Origin: Treponema sp. UBA4232
GTDB taxonomy: Bacteria; Spirochaetota; Spirochaetia; Treponematales; Treponemataceae
Direction: 5' to 3'
Assembly: GCA_002396325.1 (NCBI GenBank)
Contig: DGXM01000014.1
Span: 1-7,144, forward strand
DNA length: 7,144 nucleotides
Below, piece after piece: positions 1 to 6,819 of this stretch (position 1 is the first letter of the stretch; the number at the start of each line of letters is the position of its first letter). A program made the position numbers and the translations under genes. The notes beneath the pieces are model-generated. The model worked only from the letters and a program-made list of their open reading frames with translations, was not told where the DNA came from and searched no databases.

Positions 1-1732
1 TAGTCCGTATCTCATAGTCATCGTACATTGAGCGGACTGTGATTTCATCGTTTGCGCGGAATCTGGTTTGCACATCTGAAAATTTTGCGAACACCGCCGC
101 GATGCTTCTTGGCAGAATCTCAGTCTTAGAGAAAGCTGCATTCATGCTGTGCTTGAAAGCGTTTACACTGGGAGAAAAATCGTCAACATCGTCACTGGTG
201 ATGTAGAGGCATTTTTGGCAGCGAAGAGTCTCTTTTGTGATGCGGGCAAAATCCGCGCAGGCTTTTTCGATTGCGTTTTTGTCTTCGCTGGAGTCGATTT
301 CGGAACGGAGTCTTTCATCAAAAAACGAATGAATGGAAAAAGTTTTTATATTTTTTGATTTTGTAAAAAACAATTTCGATGAAGAAGATGAACAAGGAAG
401 CCAGACATTCTTTTTATTTTGCTCAAGACAAAGAGACTGGTGAACAAGTTTATTCGCAAAACGTCCTTTTGTTCTGTCGCCCAAAGTGAATGACGGAAAA
501 ACAGCATTCAAATCGACAGCAGCGACCGAGCGCGTTTTGTCAGTTTGAATTTCCCCATCGTCATTCTGAACTTTACTCTCGTCATTTTGAAGTTTAGTCT
601 CGTCATTCTGAACTTTAGTCTCGTCATTCTGAACTTTAGTCTCGTCATTCTGAACTTTAGTCTTGTCATTCTGAACTTGATTCAGAATCTTCATTTCAAA
701 TTTCTTGTTGGGAAAGAAATCAGCACAAACTTGTTCCGCACAGGAAAGTACATCAGAAAGATTTTCAACATCACTTGGCAGGGAATACTCTGTTTCTTTT
801 CCATTTAGCGATAAGACTATCGCATCAGCATTTGCGGAAACGGAAAACTTTTCCCAAGAATCGGTGAGGGCAAATCCAACGAGACCTGCGTCTTTTGTCA
901 GCGAGAGATTTTCATAATCCGGGAAGAGGAGCGTCTGCCTGAAGCGGATATCTTTGCTAAAGTTTAGCTTTGCCGCGGTAAGCCAGAACAATGCCCTTGT
1001 CTTGATTCTCTCAATATTGTCCAAATCATTTTGAATCTGCTCGCTCAGGTTCTGAAGCATCAAGTGGGCTTTCCAGATTTTTCGGTAGTTTTTGTCGTTC
1101 AAAAGCGTGTTGTTCGGCGGAGTGTTGTTCCATCTTCCAATGCAGTCCGCTTCATCGCTCTTGAGCCAGCGGTGCACGATGGAAGTGAAACGCTCGTCGT
1201 CATCGGAAATGTCCGCTCCTCTTTTTCTGCAGGCATTTTCTTTTTCAAGCAGAAGGTCGTCAAGATTTTTCATGAAGGCCTTGAACAGTCGGTTTTCCGC
1301 AGTGTCGAGGCTCGTCGTATGATAAACACCCATCATGCGCTGCTCAGAAGCGATTTTCTGCTTTACGGTAAACCCTGGCTTTTTCGCAAGCCACATCATG
1401 CTTTTGCTGTCAACTTCCCGAACTTGCTCTGGACGCGAAATGCGGTGCTCGCGCAGATTTTTTTCATGCAGAATGTCAATCAAGTTGCGAACGGCGGAAG
1501 AAACAAAACGTATAATATGGTTCATGCGGTCATTCTGCCAGTTGTTCTTCAAAACACTTGACGAATGGATATTCAGCAGAACATCATCGACAGTTATCGG
1601 AAGCGGCTCATCGGTAACAGGGTCGAAGTCCATAACGGACAGGAACAATCCTTCAAGAGAAAAAAGAAATTCGTATTTCAGCCCCTTGCCGGCAGCAATT
1701 TTTTTATATATCGCGCTCAGTTCTTCCGACAT
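1..1732 (-). CDS. McrC/DUF2357-like partner with an Hsp70/actin-like segment, 3' end outside window
   Basis: From the ATG at 1732 the frame is open to the window edge: 577 codons without a stop. The start has AAGGAG eight bases upstream and lies 12 bases after the GTPase stop. Residues about 1-255 look like the McrC-associated DUF2357 helical region: LDTAENRLFKAFMKNL at 142-157, PPNNTLLNDKNYRKIW at 205-220, then RALFWLTAAKLNF. Residues about 260-345 look beta-rich, and no PD-(D/E)xK nuclease motif could be seen there. Residues about 350-397 are seven-residue KVQNDET repeats. From about 402 the chain resembles the start of an Hsp70/actin-fold ATPase: AAVDLNAVFPSF in the phosphate-1 position, EILPRSIAAVFAKF at about 538-551 in the place of the EPTAAAL helix, then EITVRSMYDDYEIRT where phosphate-2 would be. 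The glycines of the classic DLGGGT motif are missing. Role: probable partner and activator of the GTPase. The DUF2357 call is moderately strong; the Hsp70-like reading is tentative. Confidence 0.78.
   Translation of the reverse strand, partial: MSEELSAIYKKIAAGKGLKYEFLFSLEGLFLSVMDFDPVTDEPLPITVDDVLLNIHSSSVLKNNWQNDRMNHIIRFVSSAVRNLIDILHEKNLREHRISRPEQVREVDSKSMMWLAKKPGFTVKQKIASEQRMMGVYHTTSLDTAENRLFKAFMKNLDDLLLEKENACRKRGADISDDDERFTSIVHRWLKSDEADCIGRWNNTPPNNTLLNDKNYRKIWKAHLMLQNLSEQIQNDLDNIERIKTRALFWLTAAKLNFSKDIRFRQTLLFPDYENLSLTKDAGLVGFALTDSWEKFSVSANADAIVLSLNGKETEYSLPSDVENLSDVLSCAEQVCADFFPNKKFEMKILNQVQNDKTKVQNDETKVQNDETKVQNDETKLQNDESKVQNDDGEIQTDKTRSVAAVDLNAVFPSFTLGDRTKGRFANKLVHQSLCLEQNKKNVWLPCSSSSSKLFFTKSKNIKTFSIHSFFDERLRSEIDSSEDKNAIEKACADFARITKETLRCQKCLYITSDDVDDFSPSVNAFKHSMNAAFSKTEILPRSIAAVFAKFSDVQTRFRANDEITVRSMYDDYEIRT
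559..684 (-). repeat. In-frame tandem array of six 21-base units encoding K-V-Q-N-D-E-T
   Basis: Six consecutive 21-base units lie at 559-579, 580-600, 601-621, 622-642, 643-663 and 664-684. The three at 601-663 are identical. The unit at 559 differs from them at one base and that at 580 at two. The unit at 664 keeps the first half and diverges in the second, where the palindrome begins. Because 21 is a multiple of three, each unit adds one KVQNDET heptapeptide to the McrC-like protein, at about residues 351-391, between its beta-rich part and the Hsp70-like segment. The degraded sequence QTDKT just beyond may be a decayed further unit. Near-identity of the central copies points to recent expansion and probable copy-number variation between strains. 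Confidence 0.93.
668..688. repeat. Perfect palindrome at the end of the tandem array, likely a dispersed repeat element
   Basis: The arms ATTCTGAA (668-675) and TTCAGAAT (681-688) are perfect reverse complements separated by CTTGA. The plus strand reads V-I-L-N-L-I-Q across it, a peptide I recall from spurious short ORFs translated from dispersed palindromic repeats of the GTCATxCTGAACTTGATTCAG type in several bacterial genomes. On the coding strand it gives ILNQVQND. Only this unit has both arms; the rest of the array repeats the first arm and its flank. The hairpin is seen directly; membership in a dispersed family is inferred. Confidence 0.7.
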
Positions 1733-1740
1733 GCTTTTCG

Positions 1741-1746
1741 CTCCTT
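1741..1746 (-). promoter_or_regulatory. Ribosome binding site of the McrC-like gene, overlapping the GTPase stop
   Basis: AAGGAG shares its first two bases with the TAA stop of the GTPase gene (1747-1745) and is eight bases before the ATG at 1732. A terminating ribosome would sit on the site, implying coupled translation and fixed stoichiometry of the GTPase and its partner. Confidence 0.75.
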
Positions 1747-4693
1747 ACTTCTTTGTTGCTTCCATAATCTGATTCAAAAGTTCTTTTGTGCAGCATCCTT
1801 TTTCTTCGAGGAATTTCTTTATTTCCCTGCTTCCATGCTTGAGAGTGCCGTTTTGTATGGCGGCAACCGCCTCTGCGACAATTGAATTTTCATCAGATGG
1901 ATTCTGTTCTTTTATCTCGGCGGAAGTTTCTTTTGCCTCATCACTTTTCTTTTCCTCTGAATCCTCGTCGCGAAGCAGATAGCCCGATGTTGTCCAGATG
2001 AACTGACCGTAGTTCTGCTCGGCTGCGTTTGCGAAGTCATCGCGCAAAGTTTCAGGAATAATGTCCTTGATTGCATCAAGCACTTCGTTCTGGGTTCCAC
2101 GGGTTTCAAGTCCGCGAAGCTTCGGCATGACTTTCTGGACAAGCTGGTCCTCAAAAGCGTCGTCCATGGCATTTTTGCGCTCGTGGGGGCTCTGAGCGGC
2201 AATCACCGTGGGGTAAAGGGACATGTAGCTTTCGATTGACTGCCAGACACGATGCCCAAGGGCGCGACCTGTTTTTCCCAGCTGCTCGTTGATTTTCTCG
2301 ATTTTGTCCTTGTAGCCGTTAATCTGCTCATCGCTGAATTTATATGCCTTTTCAATCCAGGAATTCCAGACGGACTTGGGGAGCAAATCAGACGCTTCTG
2401 CAAGAACGCTGTCCGTTCTCGTGCGGATAAGTTTTTTGGGTCTCGGGAAGTTGATTACGATTCCGCGGTCGATGACCTTGTCCGAAAGCGTTTTTGTGGT
2501 CTCGTCGTTGTTCATCGTTCCAGTCCACAACACATTGCGACCAAGTTTCAGCGGGAAATCTGCCATCTTGCTTCCGATTTTCACACCGATTTTTGGGAAT
2601 GTCAGGTCGTTGTCTTTAAGACCGCGACGGGTCTCCAGTTTGCTCAGGAAATCCGCAAAATAAAGCTCCACGTTCGCAAGATTCATCTCGTCCAAAAGAA
2701 TCATGGTCATCACATCGTCCAGACCGTTCTGCTCATCCGTTTTGCGCTGGCTCTGGGCAAGCAGGCGGAGCATATCGGTAGGCTCAAAGCAGTTGTCAAT
2801 CGAATTGTAGTAGCCCAGCATCGCTTCCTGACAGTCCCAGTTTGGCTGAACTGGCACACCAAGGAAATTGATTCCACCGAAACGAGAGTACAAGCGAGGA
2901 AGTTCTGATTTTCCAGTTCCACTTACGCCAGCAAGAACCGTGAGTGGCGACATCTCCGAAGTTTTGAGGGCTGTGTGGAAAGCATTAAGAATGCGGCGGG
3001 AAAAATGAAGTCCGCTCTTCTCTATTTTTTCGTTGATTCCATTGAGCCAGCCAATTTCGGTCAGCTTTGAGGAATCCTGTCGTGGAAGGGATTGTGCAAT
3101 CAAAGGCTTGTTTATTTCCTTGATCCGCTCATCGCGTTCCGCAGGATTCTCATAGGTTGAGCGGAGGCGGGAAAGCTGGTCTTCAACAATCTTTTTGTCT
3201 TTTTCCAGATTTTCGTATTTCTGTTTCAGTTCCGCATTTTCAGCCTGCTGCTGCGCATAGTCGACGCGAAGCTGTTCGCTGTCCTTTTCTTTCTGAATAA
3301 GCGCATTCTCTCGCTCGTTAAGCGCGGTCTCTTTTTCGCTCAAATCCGCGGCGGTTTTCTGCAATGCGTAAGACGGCGTGCTGTTCACTTTTTCCATTGC
3401 AATGGCAAGTTCCTGCTGTATACGCTGATAATCCAGCAGCACTTCTGCAGGATTCTTTTCACCAAACTGTGCGGCAAGGTCATCGAATTTGGCGGTGATG
3501 CTTTTGTTCGAATGCAGAGAATTGCGCAGGGATTCTGTTTCCTGCTTAAGCTGCTCAATTTCCCTGTCCTTGTCGGCGATTATTTCTGGATAGCGTGCTT
3601 TTACTTCCCCATCGATGTCATTCTCTTTTTCTTCGAGTTCCTGCGTTTTATTCTGATTTCTTTTTTCGTTGAACAAAAGTTTTCTGTCACGTTCGTTAAG
3701 CTCATCTTCGCGGGCGTTCAGTTCCTGCTCCCGAGTGTCCATGTCTGCAATTTCTTTTGTGAAATCGGCAACGCTCTTTGCATTTTCTTCCAGCTGCACT
3801 TTGAGCGTCTCAAAAGCCGCCATGGTCTTTGCATAAACAGCTGTCGTCTCGTCGAACTCAGCTTTCTGAGACTTGAGTTCTGAATCAAGATTCCGCTTGT
3901 CTTCCAAAAGTTCCGCGTTCTTTGAAGAGAGCTTCGTGTTTTCGCCTGAAAGTTCTGCATTGCGCTGAGTCAGCTCGGCAATCTGCCTTTCAAGTTCTTC
4001 CGTGTCGGAATTTGCCTTGTCGATTATTTTCTGAGCCTCGACATTCGCATCGGAAACAATCCGTTCGCTTTCTTTTTGCGCCTGTGCGCGGATTGCCTCT
4101 GCCTGTGTGTTTGAGGCGGCAATCATGTCAGCACGGGTTACTTCGATTTCCTTTGCCGCGTTTTCTCGGGTGGAACATATTTCCGAAGCAGCTGTGTCAC
4201 GCATATGCTGTATTTCTTTTTCCGTTTCGGCAATGCGCTTTTCGTGGAGTTCCGAGGCGAGTTTTTCGGCATCAGAGAACAAGGCGGCTTTTTTCTGCGC
4301 AAGCTCTTCGCTTGCCTTCACCAGCTTTTCCTTTATGCTGTCAAATGCTTTTTCCTGAGCGGAAAGTGTGATTTCCCGCGCTTCAAGATTTGCTTTTTCT
4401 TCTGCAAACTGCGCCTGTGCCGATGCAAGTTCCGACTGTTTTTCTGCAAGTTCCTGCATTTTAGGGGCGAACTCTGCCGTCTGTCTTTCAAGCTCGGCAT
4501 TTTTTCTGTCCTGCTCGTTTTTCTGATGCTGCAGTTCGGATTCCCGCTCTTTAAAATCAGCAATTATATGATTCAGTTCCGAAAGTTCTGCATCCCGGTC
4601 AGAAACATCTTTCGTAAGCTGTTCAATCTTCGTCTTTGCTTTTGCAATCAGTTCTTCAACCTGTGCATGAGTGTATGTTTTTTCCTTTGCCAT
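1745..4693 (-). CDS. McrB-type AAA+ GTPase with a giant N-terminal coiled coil (CoCoNuT CnuB-like)
   Basis: The product has 982 residues; AGGAG sits seven bases before the ATG. Residues about 10-515 are almost wholly charged helix of coiled-coil type (heptads such as LNAREDELNERD near 325-336), with likely breaks near 368, 411-415 and 438-441. Residues 169-234 follow an eleven-residue periodicity. Residues about 545-900 are the GTPase: Walker A GVSGTGKS at 589-596 (K595), the VQPNWDCQEAMLGYYN segment at 615-630, Walker B MILLDEMNLA at 664-673 (D668, E669) and the McrB signature loop TGTMNNDETTKTLSDKV at 724-740. The loop reads MNxxE rather than the classic MNxxD. IDRG and FPRP follow. Residues about 907-937 are an acidic linker and 938-982 a small helical tail. 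McrB proteins form hexamers that hydrolyse GTP and drive an McrC partner; the next gene encodes an McrC-like protein. Canonical McrB has an N-terminal DNA-reader domain instead; here it is absent and replaced by coiled coil, as in CoCoNuT systems. Confidence 0.93.
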   Translation of the reverse strand: MAKEKTYTHAQVEELIAKAKTKIEQLTKDVSDRDAELSELNHIIADFKERESELQHQKNEQDRKNAELERQTAEFAPKMQELAEKQSELASAQAQFAEEKANLEAREITLSAQEKAFDSIKEKLVKASEELAQKKAALFSDAEKLASELHEKRIAETEKEIQHMRDTAASEICSTRENAAKEIEVTRADMIAASNTQAEAIRAQAQKESERIVSDANVEAQKIIDKANSDTEELERQIAELTQRNAELSGENTKLSSKNAELLEDKRNLDSELKSQKAEFDETTAVYAKTMAAFETLKVQLEENAKSVADFTKEIADMDTREQELNAREDELNERDRKLLFNEKRNQNKTQELEEKENDIDGEVKARYPEIIADKDREIEQLKQETESLRNSLHSNKSITAKFDDLAAQFGEKNPAEVLLDYQRIQQELAIAMEKVNSTPSYALQKTAADLSEKETALNERENALIQKEKDSEQLRVDYAQQQAENAELKQKYENLEKDKKIVEDQLSRLRSTYENPAERDERIKEINKPLIAQSLPRQDSSKLTEIGWLNGINEKIEKSGLHFSRRILNAFHTALKTSEMSPLTVLAGVSGTGKSELPRLYSRFGGINFLGVPVQPNWDCQEAMLGYYNSIDNCFEPTDMLRLLAQSQRKTDEQNGLDDVMTMILLDEMNLANVELYFADFLSKLETRRGLKDNDLTFPKIGVKIGSKMADFPLKLGRNVLWTGTMNNDETTKTLSDKVIDRGIVINFPRPKKLIRTRTDSVLAEASDLLPKSVWNSWIEKAYKFSDEQINGYKDKIEKINEQLGKTGRALGHRVWQSIESYMSLYPTVIAAQSPHERKNAMDDAFEDQLVQKVMPKLRGLETRGTQNEVLDAIKDIIPETLRDDFANAAEQNYGQFIWTTSGYLLRDEDSEEKKSDEAKETSAEIKEQNPSDENSIVAEAVAAIQNGTLKHGSREIKKFLEEKGCCTKELLNQIMEATKK

Positions 4694-4700
4694 TTATTTT

Positions 4701-4705
4701 CTCCT
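4701..4705 (-). promoter_or_regulatory. Ribosome binding site of the McrB-like gene
   Basis: AGGAG is seven bases upstream of the ATG at 4693. It lies in the 50-base gap after the HEPN gene stop (TGA at 4746-4744). The rest of the gap is AT-rich, with no convincing promoter pair or hairpin terminator, so the gene is probably carried on the upstream transcript. Confidence 0.75.
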
Positions 4706-4743
4706 GTAGGCTTTCTTCTATAAAGATATGTTCCGATTCTTTT

Positions 4744-6819
4744 TCAGTTGACGTTTTTCTGCGACAAAAATCCTTTTTCTGCAAAAAAACAAATCAAATC
4801 CGTTATGTGCGCCTTGATTTCCCAAACCCGCGCTTCATCTATGCTGTCGGGGATTTCTCCATGGCCGCGAAGTCGAACGATATAGCTCACATCGGCGGGA
4901 AGTGTACGCCACTTGTTCTTGAGTTCCTTGAGCAGCTTTATGTCCGAAAGCGTAAGGAAGGCTATGCAGGCGGCATTCATGGATGACGGCTTCCGTTCCA
5001 AGGCAATCTGTATACGATCCTCGTTTGTCGAAAGAAGAGCCTTGCATTCCGCACCACCGTCAAGGACAAATCCTGCCGAGCGGGCCTTTTCACGCCAATC
5101 AGATTTTTTGTTTTCGTCCCCCAGTCCTTCGTTCACCTGCACAAACACGCTTTCGAGGATGCGGTACATGTCAAGAATCACGGCGTTGTTGAGATGTTCT
5201 TTGTCTGGAGATCTCCGTTCCATGTCGGTAAAAAATCCCAAAAGAGTATTGTCCAAAATGTGGCAGAGCGTAAATCCAAGTGCATCTTCCATGCGGGCGA
5301 TTGCGGAAATGCGTTCGTTTTGGAACTCATGGCGTTCTGCAAAGGACATCCTGCTTTCGGAGTTTATTTCGATGCCAAGACCGGCTTTCAGCAAAAGAAG
5401 TATTTCTTTGTATGTTCTGTGAATTTGGGAAAGATTAGTCTCAGTGTTTCCTGCATGGAAACTTTCGTTGCGCATTTTGTTGAGCAGAGCCAAATCCAAA
5501 AGAAAATCTGGAGCGTTTTTCGCAAAGTCTTTGAGCCACATTTCATCGCTCAAACTGATTACGCACAAGTCTACAAGGGCAAAAAGCGACGGCGTGTTTT
5601 CAAACGCGCTTAAAATCCGCCCATAGCGTTCGCGGAGAGATTTTTTGCAATCGCTTTCAATGGAAAATCCCAGAGCAACAGCTTTCTTTTCCGCAATTTT
5701 GCCGATTATGTGGGCGGAAGCCTTGTTGCCCCGGAACTTCTCAAAATCAGAAAGGATTTCACGGGCTTTGTATTCAAAATACTTCTGGTGCAGAATGTAG
5801 TGGAATGCCCATTCCGCAAGCTGTGTCATATACAAAAGGACATCGTTCCTCGCCATGCGGAGTTCCTCTTCTTTGTCGGGAGAGTCCACACTCAAATCAA
5901 GCGCACTCATGCTTTTCTGGACTAGGCTCAGCTTTTCTGCAAGCCGGGGATATTCTTCGGGAGCAGTTTTTTCCTCGGACTTTGCAGCATTCGTTCCGCT
6001 TTGGAGTTTTGACCGCAAGCCCGAAAGAAATTCCTTGTCTTTTGCGTCCGTGATGAAATCGGTGGAAAAGAACGTGCTCAGCTTTCCGAATCCATCGGTG
6101 CATACCCAACGGCGAGTGTTGCCCTCTGGCAGAAGTATTTCCATAAGGCAATAGCAGAGGTTCTTTTCGCAGTCCTGACTTTCGTCAATGCGAACCACGA
6201 TGCTGTCGTTTTTTGGAAAAAGTGTATGGAGCATTGCGCTCACATCGTCTACTTCAGGAACAGAATTGTATGAGTCTTTTTCAAATCGGAGCGGATAAGC
6301 TGCCTGCTCCTCGTCGCTTTCCATGCCGGCTGAGGAAATGGCTTTGTAACGGAAGAAAAGAGGCTTATCAGGATTGTCATCGTCCTTTCTGTCCCACCTT
6401 CCCCCGTCGTAATGAAAGTTGTTGCGCTCCGAAACCGGTGCCCAATATGGAAGCACACGTCCGGAAAGTGCATCCACATAGATGTGGATATCCTGAGAGT
6501 GTTTTTCAGCAAATTCTTCGAGCTTCATTTTGCCTTCGTCTGTTATGCCGCAGGTTTCGTCCAGAAGTCCCTTCTGCTGCAGACGTGAGTGCATGAAGGA
6601 AATCAAGTCATCATCAAGTCCTGTGCATTCTGCTATTTCAGAATCGGAACGCACGTTGATGGCTGCAAGTTTCAGAACGACTTCTTCTATAATGTTTTTT
6701 TCAAAGTTGTCCAAGCCTTCCGCATGGGCGATGAATTCGTAGCAGGGCCAGAGGATTTTCTGCTGCACGCCTGCTGAAATGGGATTTTCAAGTTCCTGTC
6801 CACCGATTATTTTTTCCAT
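4744..6819 (-). CDS. Winged-helix and HEPN-domain protein, probable RNase of an McrBC-like defence system
   Basis: The product has 691 residues. The open frame extends upstream to 6984, but the ATG at 6819 is preferred: it has GGAG ten bases upstream and gives a short overlap with the helicase stop. Residues about 36-105 look like a winged helix (three helices, then the GLLDETCGITDEGKMKLEEF wing). A beta-strand-like segment, IHIYVDALSGRVLPYW, follows at 111-126. Residues about 275-320 look like an unstructured linker. Residues about 325-480 are helical and contain K-M-R450-N-E-S-F-H455-A, a perfect R-x4-H catalytic motif of HEPN ribonucleases, with the usual Asn after Arg. Residues about 505-685 are again helical and end in IVRLRGHGE (R649, R651, H653) followed by a long helix, possibly a second, degenerate HEPN fold. 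HEPN proteins cut RNA, often causing dormancy in infected cells. The position between a helicase and a coiled-coil McrB GTPase suggests a CoCoNuT-type effector (CnuE-like). HEPN call is strong; the specific name is not certain. Confidence 0.85.
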   Translation of the reverse strand: MEKIIGGQELENPISAGVQQKILWPCYEFIAHAEGLDNFEKNIIEEVVLKLAAINVRSDSEIAECTGLDDDLISFMHSRLQQKGLLDETCGITDEGKMKLEEFAEKHSQDIHIYVDALSGRVLPYWAPVSERNNFHYDGGRWDRKDDDNPDKPLFFRYKAISSAGMESDEEQAAYPLRFEKDSYNSVPEVDDVSAMLHTLFPKNDSIVVRIDESQDCEKNLCYCLMEILLPEGNTRRWVCTDGFGKLSTFFSTDFITDAKDKEFLSGLRSKLQSGTNAAKSEEKTAPEEYPRLAEKLSLVQKSMSALDLSVDSPDKEEELRMARNDVLLYMTQLAEWAFHYILHQKYFEYKAREILSDFEKFRGNKASAHIIGKIAEKKAVALGFSIESDCKKSLRERYGRILSAFENTPSLFALVDLCVISLSDEMWLKDFAKNAPDFLLDLALLNKMRNESFHAGNTETNLSQIHRTYKEILLLLKAGLGIEINSESRMSFAERHEFQNERISAIARMEDALGFTLCHILDNTLLGFFTDMERRSPDKEHLNNAVILDMYRILESVFVQVNEGLGDENKKSDWREKARSAGFVLDGGAECKALLSTNEDRIQIALERKPSSMNAACIAFLTLSDIKLLKELKNKWRTLPADVSYIVRLRGHGEIPDSIDEARVWEIKAHITDLICFFAEKGFLSQKNVN

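Noticed and set aside
214..228. C-x-x-C pair (RCQKC) in the McrC-like protein as a zinc finger
   Set aside because: There is only one pair, and no second Cys/His pair at suitable spacing was found nearby.
559..684. CRISPR array
   Set aside because: The 21-base units are contiguous, without spacers, and lie in frame inside a gene.
545..808. Plus-strand ORF with repeated hydrophobic VILNFSL segments, looking like a membrane peptide
   Set aside because: It is the antisense reading of the 21-base tandem array inside the McrC-like gene. The opposite frame is open far beyond it, with domain-like sequence on both sides.
1031..1885. Several plus-strand ORFs over the McrC-like gene and the end of the GTPase gene
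   Set aside because: They are antisense shadows, with no recognisable motif, while the minus-strand frame is continuous and shows DUF2357-like and GTPase sequence.
2252..2908. A 218-codon plus-strand ORF
   Set aside because: It lies opposite the Walker A, Walker B and signature motifs of the GTPase and its product resembles no known family.
3922..4723. Cysteine/phenylalanine-rich plus-strand ORFs resembling zinc or membrane proteins
   Set aside because: The composition is what antisense reading of Glu/Lys/Ala-rich coiled-coil codons produces.
4694..4743. Promoter or terminator in the 50-base gap before the GTPase gene
   Set aside because: The gap is AT-rich with TATA-like bits, but no matching -35 element and no GC-rich hairpin followed by a T run were seen.
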